Shown piece after piece: positions 28,025-40,832 of a stretch of 64,000 nt of DNA; the stretch's first letter is position 1; each line of letters opens with the position of its first letter. The stretch spans positions 203,659,675 through 203,723,674 of the forward strand of contig JASEVX010000001.1 of assembly GCA_031761405.1 (NCBI GenBank), written 5' to 3'. The translations under genes and the position numbers were made by a program. This DNA comes from Serripes groenlandicus (lineage: Eukaryota; Mollusca; Bivalvia; Cardiida; Cardiidae). The notes under the pieces were generated by a model, which was given only the letters and a program-made list of their open reading frames with translations, was not told where the DNA came from and searched no databases.

Positions 28025-31000
28025 GACTATAATATATGAACCCAAATAGCTCAGTCGGTCGAACCGCTGGTTTGTCAATCTAGGGTTTGGGGGTTCGAAC
28101 CCCAGACCGGTCAACATTTCGTAATGTGATACATGTGTAATGTGACAATGATGTTGATGTGACTATGTAATGATATGTGTGGGTGTAGCTGTGCTGTGAC
28201 TTGGTTTGATGTGATGTGATGTGATGTGACAATGATGTTGATGTGACTATGTTATGATATGTGTGGGTGTAGCTGTGTTGTGACTGTGGTATGTGACGAT
28301 GATGTGGGGTGTTGAAGGGTGAGTGTCGGTGAGTGTCGGTGGGTGAGTGTTGCTGGGTGAGTGTCGGTGGGTGAGTGTGTATGGGTGAGTGTTGGGGGTA
28401 TGGTAAGATGAGTCAGTGTGACTTATGTGCGGGTAGGTTGGTGAGAGGGTGAGAGGTTGGTGAGGTTGGTGAGAGGGGGGAGAAACTGATGTTAGTCGCA
28501 GTCAATTCAGAGGCCTATTGCTTCAATACGTAATTTTATTTTCACTCGCTTTTCAACAATTCTACGTTAACATGTAGAGAATGTTGCAGTTTCCTAAATA
28601 TTTTCCAAATTAAACTCAATACTAGAACAATTATTCCATTTTTAAAGATTAATTGTTTTTCTTAGACATTTTCTACTAAAATATGTTAAACGACAAGTAG
28701 TGCTTATTTACCAAGATGAACTCTGTGACTTAGGTGACACATAACAATAGCTTTCGGAATATTCGGATGCTGGCCAGGGTCAAAAATAGAAATAATGACA
28801 AATAGTAAGTTTTGGGTACATTTTTGGGTAAATGGTTGATTTTGATGTTTATAAATGTGAAAAGTAAGCTCTAAGCATGGGATTGAATTTTTCAGTTGGA
28901 CCCACTTCTCCTTCCGGTTTGACAACACTGGTTGCAGAGCTAGGCGTGAATTTAGAGGTAAATTTGAATACCAGCTTTCGCGTCCAAAATTGCTTAAAAA
29001 GGAGCTGGAAACGTGGTATTTCTGACTCCATCCACAGATTGCCTACTGTTTTGAGAGAATTAGCAGTTTTACACTAAATCCCTGCGTTTTTGTTGGGTGA
29101 TTTTTGGAATAAAGGGTCAAATTGATATTTTTGTCCTACTTTTTTCACCCTATTTCAGACCACTTTTGTGGCCAATTCTTTCCATAATATGGACTGAGAC
29201 AGACAGACATGTCTTATATGTAATATATACTTAGAAGTTTAATTATTGCAATAGTGTTACTACACTGTCTGATCTACACAATTTGCAATTCCATAATAGA
29301 CCGGCTTAGTTTACATGAATTCAGATTGGCATACATTCAGAGAAACATGAATACATACAGATATATACACTGAAAAGCATACATGATGATACATACATAG
29401 ACAGATATAGATACACATACATAGAACGATAGACATATCAACACACAGGCAGATTGACAATTACACCAACAGATAACCGGAGAGAGAGACGGACATACAT
29501 ATATATATGAATATACACTCAGATAGACATAAATTCAGATAGGCAATATACATACAAAGGCATAGACAGATATGCATACAGATTGACAAACACGCGTATA
29601 TACATGCGTACAGACATGCATGCAGATTGACAGTTACACCAACAGATAGAAGAGAAGATAGACAAGCATACATATGTACATACACATAAAGAAATAAATA
29701 CAGATAAACATACACTCTGATAGACATACATTCAGATAGGATGTATAGACAGATAAACATACAGATTGACATACACGCGTATATACATGCATACAGACAT
29801 GCATGCATATTTACAGTTACACCAACAGATAGAAAGGCATACATATATACATACACATAAAGACATAAATACAGATAGACATACACTCAGATAGACATCA
29901 ATTCAGATAGGCATAACTTCGAGACACATGACTAAATGCAGATAGACATACATAATGATAGAGACACGATGATAGACATACATGATGATAGACATACATA
30001 AACAGATAGACATAAAATACATAGACAGACATATATACATACACAGGCATAGACAGATAAACATACAGATTGACATACACGCGTATATACATGCATACAG
30101 ACATGCAGGCAGATTGACAGTTACACTAACATATAGAAGGAGAGATAGACAGGCATACATATATACATATATATATATAACTGAAACATTGTTGAAAACA
30201 ACGTTGAACACGGCTCCTTGGGAAGTTCAATTGCCCTCTGCCCACGACCTCGTTATATGACAATAATGAATGATATTTGAAGGGAACCAGAATTAAATTG
30301 ACATATTATGTGTAATTTCGTTACACCCAGAATATTATATAATCATGTATTTGAAATTAATTGTTCATTGTAACGTTTACAATGGAACACGTAATATAAC
30401 ATTCTTGATATAATAATAACATACGCGAAAAAAAGTCCACGCCTCGATATTGCTTCATCAAGTTTGAAAATACAGATAGACTAAAGGCATATTTCGTCCA
30501 AGCTTCCGCGTGTTGGCGCCTTTAATATGTCATTTGTTAATATACCAATTGTGTTTATTATACAAATACGTTTTCTGTCACCTCTCAAGCAGACGACTTT
30601 TTAAATAAAAAAAAAAGGCACAATGAGAAAATGATGAGCAGTTTCTCCCTTTGCTACACTGTTTTCAGTTTTATTAAATAATTGTTATTTCATTATGGAG
30701 AGTTTCCATATCTTTGACTAGATGTTTCAAAGTCTTCAGCTTCATCTTCGTGTCGCAGGGGGGATTAATATGATATAAGTGGTGTCTGAAATTGTCGGTA
30801 AGATTTCCTGCTATTTAATGTACGACAGGATCAACTGTATAAGGATAAATCGATCGGTACAGTTATCACTAGTTCGTTTGTTTATGCCGCTTTCAACATC
30901 TTTTCGTTTATATATGAGATGTGGTTTCAAACCCAAAACCCCCGGATTGATAGCCTCCACCGTTACCGACTGGAGCTATCTAGGATATGTATGCATCATA

Positions 31001-31499
31001 AGGAAATTAATAAACATAAACTCTATCAAAGACAAAATGATATGTAACATAATATCCCCTACGTGCCACGAACGGCATAGCATAAATACGTGAACAATTA
31101 CCTCACACTGTATAAAATGAAGGAGACATAAGATGCAATTTTTTGAAAAGAAAAAAAATATATATTCTTATATAAATGACATACAAATTAAATTTAGGAA
31201 AAAAAAGAATAGCAGGATTTCACGCCTAGCATATGACTCGAACCAATGGCATGTGCACTCTGATTTTTGAAATTCTTAGTTCTTACCAACCAAGCTATCA
31301 GGTCGGTTATGTTTTGACCACGCACTTTAACATATTCATAGGTCGAATAATCACACACATGTAGGTAACGGTTGATCAGCCGAATTATAACGAAGACACT
31401 TATGATACTGTACCTTTTTGAGTCTCAGATATCATTAAACATAGATTATTAAATTATTGACCTGTTTCGGAATTTTGAGTACAAATATATGTTATGGTG
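28025..31499 (+). repeat. macrosatellite unit 9 (3475 bp)
   Basis: tRNA-like module at 28040-28114. A 25-bp deletion near 30567 has ACAAA microhomology at its ends. A at 30987 and A at 31427, a combination found in no other unit. Confidence 0.95.
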
Positions 31500-33625
31500 G
31501 ACTATAATATATGAACCCAAATAGCTCAGTCGGTCGAACCGCTGGTTTGTCAATCTAGGGTTTGGGGGTTCGAACCCCAGACCGGTCAACATTTCGTAAT
31601 GTGATACATGTGTAATGTGACAATGATGTTGATGTGACTATGTAATGATATGTGTGGGTGTAGCTGTGCTGTGACTTGGTTTGATGTGATGTGATGTGAT
31701 GTGACAATGATGTTGATGTGACTATGTTATGATATGTGTGGGTGTAGCTGTGTTGTGACTGTGGTATGTGACGATGATGTGGGGTGTTGAAGGGTGAGTG
31801 TCGGTGGGTGAGTGTCGGTGGGTGAGTGTTGCTGGGTGAGTGTCGGTGGGTGAGTGTGTATGGGTGAGTGTTGGGGGTATGGTAAGATGAGTCAGTGTGA
31901 CTTATGTGCGGGTAGGTTGGTGAGAGGTTGGTGAGGTTGGTGAGAGGTTGGTGAGGTTGGTGAGAGGGGGGAGAGACTGATGTTAGTCGCAGTCAATTCA
32001 GAGGCCTATTGCTTCAATACGTAATTTTATTTTCACTCGCTTTTCAACAATTCTACGTTAACATGTAGAGAATGTTGCAGTTTCCTAAATATTTTCCAAA
32101 TTAAACTCAATACTAGAACAATTATTCCATTTTTAAAGATTAATTGTTTTTCTTAGACATTTTCTACTAAAATATGTTAAACGACAAGTAGTGCTTATTT
32201 ACCAAGATGAACTCTGTGACTTAGGTGACACATAACAATAGCTTTCGGAATATTCGGATGCTGGCCAGGGTCAAAAATAGAAATAATGACAAATAGTAAG
32301 TTTTGGGTACATTTTTGGGTAAATGGTTGATTTTGATGTTTATAAATGTGAAAAGTAAGCTCTAAGCATGGGATTGAATTTTTCAGTTGGACCCACTTCT
32401 CCTTCCGGTTTGACAACACTGGTTGCAGAGCTAGGCGTGAATTTATAGGTAAATTTGAATACCAGCTTTCGCGTCCAAAATTGCTTAAAAAGGAGCTGGA
32501 AACGTGGTATTTCTGACTCCATCCACAGATTGCCTACTGTTTTGAGAGAATTAGCAGTTTTACACTAAATCCCTGCGTTTTTGTTGGGTGATTTTTGGAA
32601 TAAAGGGTCAAATTGATATTTTTGTCCTACTTTTTTCACCCTATTTCAGACCACTTTTGTGGCCAATTCTTTCCATAATATGGACTGAGACAGACAGACA
32701 TGTCTTATATGTAATATATACTTAGAAGTTTAATTATTGCAATAGTGTTACTACACTGTCTGATCTACACGATTTGCAATTCCATAATAGACCGGCTTAG
32801 TTTACATGAATTCAGATTGGCATACATTCAGAGAAACATGAATACATACAGATATATACACTGAAAAGCATACATGATGATACATACATAGACAGATATA
32901 GATACACATACATAGAACGATAGACATATCAACACACAGGCAGATTGACAATTACACCAACAGATAACCGGAGAGATAGACGGACATACATATATATATG
33001 AATATACACTCAGATAGACATAAATTCAGATAGGCAATATACATACAAAGGCATAGACAGATATGCATACAGATTGACAAACACGCGTATATACATGCGT
33101 ACAGACATGCATGCAGATTGACAGTTACACCAACAGATAGAAGAGAAGATAGACAAGCATACATATATACATACACATAAAGAAATAAATACAGATAAAC
33201 ATACACTCTGATAGACATACATTCAGATAGGATGTATAGACAGATAAACATACAGATTGACATACACGTGTATATACATGCATACAGACATGCATACAGA
33301 TTGACATACACGCGTATATACATACATACAGACATGCATGCATATTTACAGTTACACCAACAGATAGAAAGGCATACATATATACATACACATAAAGACA
33401 TAAATACAGATAGACATACACTCAGATAGACATCAATTCAGATAGGCATAACTTCGAGACACATGACTAAATGCAGATAGACATACATAATGATAGAGAC
33501 ACGATGATAGACATACATGATGATAGACATACATAGACAGATAGACATAAAATACATAGACAGACATATATACATACACAGGCATAGACAAATAAACATA
33601 CAGATTGACATACACGCGTATATAC
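31500..33625 (+). repeat. macrosatellite unit 10, truncated and diverged
   Basis: tRNA-like module at 31515-31589. This edge copy has many private changes: rearranged G-rich monomers around 31800-31970, T at the site that breaks the 66-codon ORF near 32447, and an extra block of about 50 bp in the tetranucleotide repeat around 33240-33340. Homology to the other units stops at 33625, where a GGAC/GACA microsatellite begins. Confidence 0.9.
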
Positions 33626-33697
33626 TATAGACAGACAGACAGACGGACGGACGAACGGACGGACGGACGGACGGACGAACGGACGGACGGACGGAAG

Positions 33698-33751
<54 letters not shown>

Positions 33752-33753
33752 AC

Positions 33754-33787
<34 letters not shown>

Positions 33788-33855
33788 ACGACAGACAGGC
33801 AGGCAGGCAAAAGGCAGGCAGACAGGCAGGCAGGCAGGTAGGCAGGCAGGCATAG
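33626..33855. repeat. GGAC/GACA/GGCA compound microsatellite
   Basis: Runs of GGAC tetramers, then a long GACA stretch interrupted twice by AACGACA, then GGCA. It lies exactly where homology to the macrosatellite ends. ORFs here (Cys/Leu/Ser/Val or Thr/Asp/Arg/Gln repeats) are artefacts of the tetramer. Confidence 0.9.
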
Positions 33856-34915
33856 ACGGACATACATATATACACAAACATAAAGACAAACATACAGATA
33901 GACATAGATTCACATAGGCATAAATTCAGAGACACATGACTAAATGCAGATATACATACATAGGGATAGACACACATACTGATAGAGACACGATGATAGA
34001 CATATATGATGCATACATAGTCAGATAGACATACAATTATATAGACATATAGACTTACAAACGCGTAGACAGATAAACATACAGATTGAAACGCACACAT
34101 GGATGTACATGCATACATACACATAGGCAGATTGAAAGTTTCGCCAACAGATACACGGAGAGACAGACGGACATACATATAATCATAAACATAGAGACAT
34201 AAATACAGATAGACATTCACTCAGATAGACATAAATTGATGTAGGCACAAATTCAGAGATACGTGGATAAATGCAGATACACATACATACATGATGATAA
34301 GCATACATAGACAGATAGACATACGGGTACATAGACAGGTGTACTTACAAACGCATAGACAGATATACATACAGATTGAACTTCACATGGATGTACATAC
34401 ATACAGGCACCAGGACAGATTGACAGTTACACCAATAGGTAAACGGAGAGATAGACGGACATGCATGTACATAGAGACATAAATGCAGATGGACATAACT
34501 TCAGTCAGTTGCATTCAGAGACACTAGAATAGATGCAGATATCCATTAATAGTGATATACATACATACTGATAGACACTCATAGTGATAGACATACATGA
34601 TGATAGGCATACACAGACAGATAGACTTACAAACGCGGAGACAGATAAACATACAGACTTGCATACAGACAAACAGGCAGATTGACAGTTACACCAACAG
34701 ATAGACGGACATACATAGCTACATACACACAAAGACATACGTACAGATAGATATACGCTCGGATAGACATACATTCAGATAGGCATACATTCAGAGACAC
34801 ATGAATAAACACAGATAGAAATACATAGTGATAGACATACATAATGATAGACACACATGATGATAGACATACAAATACTTAGACAGATAGACATACATAA
34901 ACATACACATGCATA
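33856..34915. repeat. decayed tetranucleotide repeat flanking the array
   Basis: Same GATAGACATACAT grammar as in the units, including diverged copies of the AGATTGACAGTTACACCAAC block. No tRNA-like or G-rich segment. I read it as old array sequence that has escaped homogenisation. Confidence 0.75.
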
Positions 34916-35225
34916 TAGTCAGATTGGCCCTTAAGAGATTCAACTAAATTGTATATATAAATATTCATTTGGCAGAAAGTACACCAGTGTGATACCCAAA
35001 TGGATGGCAAATGTGCGTATTCCACTTTCGTTCCGCCTCGCAAACGTTCAAGAGTAGCCTGATCATAGGTTGTTGTGGCATTTGATCGTAGAAGAAGCTC
35101 TCTTCTATCCAACCATACCATTGGTTCGGCTTAGATCACTTTATTCAAGAAAAAGTCCAGGGCCCATTCACATACGGTCTCACACAAGTGCTAATTAACT
35201 TTAGTGTAAATCACATCGCATTTCA
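34916..35225 (-). other. unique island; possible exon remnant on minus strand (34979-35121)
   Basis: This is the only non-repetitive stretch between the two decayed repeat blocks. On the minus strand the first 45 or so codons from 35121 have mixed, non-repetitive composition (it starts MVWLDRRELLLRSN and later reads YDQATLERLRGGTKVEYA) before the frame runs into repeat DNA. A GT lies inside the frame after LPSIW and could be a donor. I do not recognise a family, and an old transposon fragment is equally likely. Confidence 0.2.
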
Positions 35226-35291
35226 AATCTTCATAAAAACAGACAGACAGTGAACAGACAAACGCACACAAACACACACACACACACATAT

Positions 35292-35346
<55 letters not shown>

Positions 35347-35465
35347 GGCAGACAGACAGATAGACAGACATATAGGCAGGGAGGCAGGCAGACAGACAGA
35401 CAGACAAACAAGCAGGCATTCATGCAGGGAGGCAAAAAGACAGACAGTTAGGCAGACAGACAGAC
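35226..35465. repeat. CA and GACA microsatellite
   Basis: A short ACAC run (about 35262-35288) passes into GACA tetramers (35293-35350), then GGCA/GACA variants. Confidence 0.9.
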
Positions 35466-36570
35466 ATGTCTTATATGTAATATATACTTAGAAGTTTAAT
35501 TATTGCAATAGTGTTACTACACTGTCTGATCTACACGATTTGCAATTCCATAAGAGACCGACTTAGTTTACATGAATTCAGATTGGCATACATTCAGAGA
35601 GACATGAATACATACAGATATATACACTGAAAAGCATACATGATGATACATACACAGACAGATAGACATACACATACATAGACAGATAGAGATACACATA
35701 CATAGAAAGATAGACATATCAACACATAGGCAGATTGACAGTTACACCAACAGATAACCGGAGAGATAGACGGACATACATATAAATATATAAATAAACA
35801 TAAAACATAAATACATATAGACATACACTCAGATAGACATAAATTCAGACAGGCAAAACGTTAGAGACACATGCATGAACTTAGATATACATACATAGTG
35901 ATATACATACATAGTTATAGACATACATAATGCTAGAGACACGATGATAGACATACATGATGATAGACATACATAGACAGATAGACATACAACTATATAG
36001 ACAGACATATATAAATACAAAGGCATAGACAGATATGCATACAGATTGACAAACACGCGTATATACATGCATACAGACATACTGGCAGATTAATAATTAC
36101 ACCAACAGCTAGACGGAGAGAAAGACGGATATACATATATACTTAAACATAAATACAGATATACATACACTCAGTTAGACATAAATTCAGAAATATACAT
36201 AGTGGTAGACATACATAATGATAGAGACACGATGATAGACATACAAGATGATAGACATACATAGACAGACAGACATACAAATACACAGACATACATATAT
36301 ACATACAACGGCATAGACAGATAAACATACATATTGACATACACGCGTATATACACGCATACAGACATACAGGCAGGTTAACAGTTAAACAAACAGCTAG
36401 ACGGAGAGATAAACGGACATACATATACACATAAACATAAAGACATAAATACAGATAGACATACACTCAGATAGACATAGATTCAGAAAGTTATAAAATC
36501 AGAAACACATTAATAAATGTACATACATAGTGATATACATACATAATGATAGAGACACGATGATAGGCAA
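35461..36570 (+). repeat. degenerate partial macrosatellite unit
   Basis: From the block ATGTCTTATATGTAATATAT onward the sequence follows unit positions about 1190-2100, with many substitutions and rearranged tetramers. A second diverged pass starts near 36080. This is an older, unhomogenised relative of the array. Confidence 0.8.
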
Positions 36571-37285
36571 CGACAACTTCTCCTTAGCCACTAGATTAAT
36601 TTCTATCAAACTTAAAAGGAATGTTTCTTTTTCGGTCCCTTTTTCGAAATTGTTCAAAAGATTAAAATTCTATGAAAATCTTTGGTTGCTTCGGTATTAG
36701 AAATTATCTCCTCTGAATCCTCGTTTCTGATCCTAAGTCATTCTGAGGGGGTGGTCTTCTACAAAAAAAATCAAGCGAAATTGATGGTATAATATCACGG
36801 CGGCCAGACGGCATCCAAAAAAGGGCAACATTACAAAACTTAATAATTCCTTTCTTATGAAAATGCTTTTATAATTTCATAATTATCTAGTAGAAATATT
36901 CCTCAGCTGACATAATGTGTATAAGCTGTATTACGAGAAAGGGTTATATGAATGGTTAGCTACAAACGACATCTCCGCCTTAATCATTGGACCGATATCA
37001 ACCAAACTTTTTCAAAAGTGTAAATGCATTATTACAAATATCCTTAAATAAGGAGCTATTTTATTTACTTGCAATTTCATTCCACTCTTGAACACATTTT
37101 ACCGATATATCAGTTATACATTTGCTACTATGCCATCATTCAGGTGACTAATACTAATTGGCACTCGTGTTATACATTGTTTTCAACCCTTTATCAGATG
37201 ATAATTTGCAATATTCTAGGTAGTGCACGCTTTGCTACAGCTATTCTTCTTATAAACAGTATATATAATTGACCCCTCTCCCCTT

Positions 37286-37286
<1 letters not shown>
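36571..37286. other. no gene seen
   Basis: AT-rich sequence with short ORFs only (up to 67 codons at 37069-37272). Nothing recognisable on either strand. Confidence 0.6.

Positions 37287-37316
<30 letters not shown>
37287..37316. repeat. homopolymer of 30 C
   Basis: Thirty uninterrupted cytosines preceded by a C-rich stretch. The complementary G30 could form quadruplexes, and the C strand an i-motif. Length is prone to sequencing error. Confidence 0.95.
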
Positions 37317-37318
<2 letters not shown>

Positions 37319-38133
37319 CCCCCAATGCATTTTGACTGATCTGAAGCATAATACTTTCAAAACCAGTGTGGGCAACTGAGAAATTGCCAATAACGTGCTA
37401 CTGCTCCATTTGTCAAAATCGATTTCAACTTAAGTCAATCATACGCTCATTGACAGATATTGTCCACATTGCTTTGATTATATTTTCCAAAAGTCATCTG
37501 CTGTTGATTTGGTCTACATTAAAAGGGTAAGTCAGACTCTATTAATATATGATAAGGTAAAGGATTGTCTCCAGTGAATGCGGTTATTATATGAAATAGA
37601 ATTGCTTTCAAAGAGCGCCGCACTGTTTATAAATAACATGCATAAATCATTACATGCTCAGTACCCATAGCTTCCCCCTTTATACCCTTTCGTCTGATTT
37701 TCAGAATACATGTACACGTATTTGTCCATGTGTTTATCAGTTTCCTCAAACCTTCTTGTCCGACATTATTTACAAAACTTTTCAAATGATTCGTGATATC
37801 AGTGAAAAACAGTTAAAAGCGGCGTAAAACACCAACACAATCAATATAAATATTTGGCAAACTGCAATACGTTTCTTGACAATCTCCACCCCATAGCCAC
37901 CAGCGCTTTGTTTAAACATTGAGAGAAGGTAAGCTGTTGCCACTAAGTAAAGACTTACTGATTACGTATCAGGGCACAGGTAAGGCTGTGCCATATCAAT
38001 TACAACGTTTTATTTTTCTTAAATTGTTTACCACTCGTTTCAGAGTAATACTATAGCAAAGACGAAATGAATAAATACATTTAACTGTTTAAATAAAATT
38101 GGGGCATTGAACAGTGACTTCTCAAAAAGAGTA
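37317..38133. other. no gene seen
   Basis: AT-rich, with no ORF of note and no repeat I can identify. Confidence 0.6.
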
Positions 38134-38362
38134 TTAACCCTTGCCCACATACAACAAATCTGTTGCAGACGACTTTGAAAACATAGTGATCAAAATCTGA
38201 AAAATCTCCATAAAAGATAGCTTTATTGTTAAATTAAGTTGAAAACATTGTGGTCAAATGTGAAATTGCTCATTATAAGCAATTTCACCTTTGGCCACAA
38301 TGTTTACAAAAGTCGTCTGCTGATATTGCGTCAAACTGCGTCTGCAGGAGGGAAAGGGTTAA
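38134..38362. mobile_element. TTAA-flanked palindromic MITE, copy 1 (diverged)
   Basis: TTAA at 38134-38137 and 38359-38362 flanks CCCTTGCCCACATA at the left and the inverted GGAGGGAAAGGG at the right. Inside are the family hallmarks, a CAGACGACTTTGAAAACA arm and a central AATTTCACC hairpin. TTAA duplication plus CCYT-type ends point to the piggyBac superfamily. It encodes nothing. Confidence 0.75.
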
Positions 38363-38607
38363 AACACATTAGTAAATGCTCAAAATAAGGTACATTTCGC
38401 GGTTCATGATTTGAAGTTTATCTTTACATAGTTTGTATTAATTATTTATACAGAAAAATAAACATATATCAAAAGATCTCCATTTCAAAGATGTGTCTGA
38501 GTACTGGTATACCCTTAAGAGTTATGAAGTAAAATAACCTTAGTTTTCGCATGAATTATGCACGTTGTTTACAAAAACATATTTCTATGGTTATAAACAC
38601 GACTCCA

Positions 38608-38740
38608 TTAACCCTTCCCAAGATACAGATGCTTTCTGATGCCTTTTCATCAGACGACTTTTGAAAACACTGTGGCAAATGGAGAAAATTGTTCATAATG
38701 AGCAATTTTACTTTTGTCACAATGTTTTCATCTTTATTCA
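38608..38740. mobile_element. same MITE family, left part only
   Basis: Starts TTAACCCTTCCC and keeps the CAGACGACTTTTGAAAACA arm and the hairpin centre, then loses similarity. The right terminus is missing. Confidence 0.65.
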
Positions 38741-39095
38741 CTTATAAATTGTTCTGTTTGAAAGGAGAACTTGAATAAAATAAATCGTTTCCCTATTTCA
38801 CACAATGCTTTAACTTTGTATCGAACTAATGACGTATATTTTATTCATGAATGACGTCTGAAATTTAAATATTATGTGCTCTACGAAAATCAACCATATG
38901 TCATTTGCGGCCAATGTTGACTGAGAATATATTGTGAAGACATGGCATGGTAAAATTAAAAGAAGCTTTGAAAATTCTGATAATCAGTTCATATTGGAAT
39001 ATGGGCGGATCGTATTCTACATTTATATGTCCACAATATTCTTATGCGGGTAGACTTGTGTTATTAAAAAGATCAAAGATTATCGAAAAGTGCAA

Positions 39096-39575
39096 TGTAT
39101 TCAAAGCATTTTTAGCTCGACTATTGAAAGAATATGGAGATCTATTACAGTCACTTGTGCGTCGGCGTCGGTGGTGGCCTCGGCGTTGCAACTTTGGTTA
39201 AAGTTTTGCATGCAAGGTTTTTTCACACAAACCACATTTCGAGGGCTTGGCGTGAAACGGTTGTATCTAAAATTGGTATTTTTTTACCAAGGTTAATCAC
39301 CTCGCCATAAAGTCTTTATAAGCGTTAAATCATTTTTCTTGGTAAACAATGTAAATTTAGGTGCCATTGCTCGTTCTGAGCAATGGCACCTAAATTTGCA
39401 TTGTTTACAAAGGGGTCAAAATTGCCCCTAAACCAGGGTTTTCAAAATAGGTTTTAAGTTACAACCGTTTCACGCCAAGCCCTCGATTTGCTATTGCTTT
39501 GAAACTTCACACACTAATTGGACATCATCAAATGACCTTGCAGGACAAGTTCGAAAACTTTCATCAGAGTTTATA
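39096..39575 (+). repeat. dispersed repeat with GGCGTCGG core, interrupted by a MITE
   Basis: A stretch beginning TTTTTAGCTCGACTATTGAA runs through GTGCGTCGGCGTCGG to GTTAAAGTTTTGCATGCAAG. It resumes after the MITE at TGCTATTGCTTTGAAACTTC. I recall this layout as a common interspersed sequence of bivalve genomes, but only from memory. The 84-codon ORF starting at 38947 is incidental. Confidence 0.35.
39240..39485. mobile_element. palindromic MITE (CGAGGGCTTGG ends), copy 1, 4-bp TSD ATTT
   Basis: Ends are CGAGGGCTTGGCGTGAAACG and its inverse. A perfect inner hairpin, TTTAGGTGCCATTGCTC and its complement, sits around 39357-39398. ATTT at 39236-39239 and 39486-39489 is the target duplication. 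No coding capacity. The superfamily is unassigned. Confidence 0.85.
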
Positions 39576-39710
39576 ATTAATGTTATAGCATATATCTATA
39601 TTGATCATAAACTGGCTAGTTTATAATTCATTTCATAGCATATATTTATAATTATATATTGGTTATAAACTGGCTAGTTCATAATTCATTTCATAGCATA
39701 CATTTTTATT
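39576..39710. repeat. short tandem duplication
   Basis: Two to three imperfect copies of a block of about 60 bp containing TTATAGCATATAT and ATAAACTGGCTAGTT. From here to 40832 the sequence is AT-rich and shows no gene. Confidence 0.6.
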
Positions 39711-40832
39711 GCGAAACAAGTATTGGACATATAATGCACAATTGGACTAGGACATGAGATGCATTGGGAAGTAAATCAATAATTATACAAATTTCCTGAC
39801 AACTGAAGGAGAAGAATTCCAGTCACAAATATGCATATATATCATGTGCAAGTCTAAGAGGTCTGATGGTAAGAAAAGAAAAGAAAAACTTTTTTTTTTC
39901 AAACCTTTTCAGTAACAAACTCCCTCAATTTAGGGCACAGTAATACCTATGTAATTGTAAATGGGTAAAGGTGCATGAAATTATAAGAAAATGTTGTCAT
40001 TGTATATTCTTTGAGCTGCATTGCTATCAACTGTTGTTAATACTCTATATACTATTTTAATCTCTGCATGCCTGTAAGAACTGTGCAATCCAGTCAACAA
40101 TCTGTAAAAAACATTCAACAAATGAGATTGAAACGGTGATTTGTCTGAGAAGAATGCATTGTGAAAGTTCGAATATCTCATGTAGTAATAAAGACTAGAC
40201 GTTCTCATTGATATTGTACATGGATATATTCCGGTAGCAAAATGCGATTTTTTTTATACTGAACCTGGAAATTTCTTACATATTTCTTTTCAACTGATTT
40301 GTTTAATCTTGGGTATCCTCTTTCAAAATCCGTCGGGTGATTTTGGGTAAGGGTTAAATCCGTAGATAACATCGACATTATGTTGAAATGAAAAGCTAAA
40401 CAGGTACGATCAGTGATAAAAATACAATGGAGGCATGCATTAATTACACTACAAGAAAAACTAAAGATGGCCTTACAGATATACTCATAGGGTATGTCCT
40501 GACATTCGTTGTCAAAAATCAGCCTGTGGTATTGCAGATCTCACTATGAATAAAAACATACAGATAACAAATTTTATCAAGCTACCACAAATCAGTGCTC
40601 GATGTATCACCAGGTTTGGTTCAAGTAGTTGTGGCTTACTTTTATGCAGACATATCATTCCAAATATTCTGAACTATCAACGTACTCATTGGCTGACCTA
40701 GACACAATCATAAACTGAGGCAGATTACATGTCAGAGACCGTTCAGCAAATGTCCAACGTCGGAACCAGTTGAATAAAATCATAGTGAGTTAAGGATGTA
40801 CAACGGATCCAAGAAATGAAGAAAGTGCAGCT

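Larger units (their letters stand above)
1..33625. repeat. 3.5-kb macrosatellite array, nine full units plus one truncated
   Basis: The same sequence recurs head to tail with period 3500 bp (range 3475-3514). Unit starts, set by the string GACTATAATATATGAACCCA, are 1, 3511, 7011, 10511, 14011, 17511, 21025, 24525, 28025 and 31500. Units 1-9 differ only by scattered SNPs and a few indels, so the array is recent or homogenised by unequal exchange or conversion. It starts at the window edge, so its true length is unknown. ORFs inside it are short, rest on low-complexity DNA or are broken by SNPs between units, so I see no gene in it. Besides the modules listed separately for unit 1, each unit has two stretches (unit positions 476-1189 and 2166-2931) of AT-rich unique sequence in which I recognise nothing. 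Confidence 0.97.

Noticed and set aside
1..31499. rDNA, 5S or histone cluster as the identity of the 3.5-kb unit
   Set aside because: No rRNA-like or histone-coding sequence is visible in the unit on either strand.
33438..34220. 260-codon minus-strand ORF, the longest in the window
   Set aside because: It runs through GACA/GGAC tetramers and degenerate repeat, so its length is due to repeat period and not selection.
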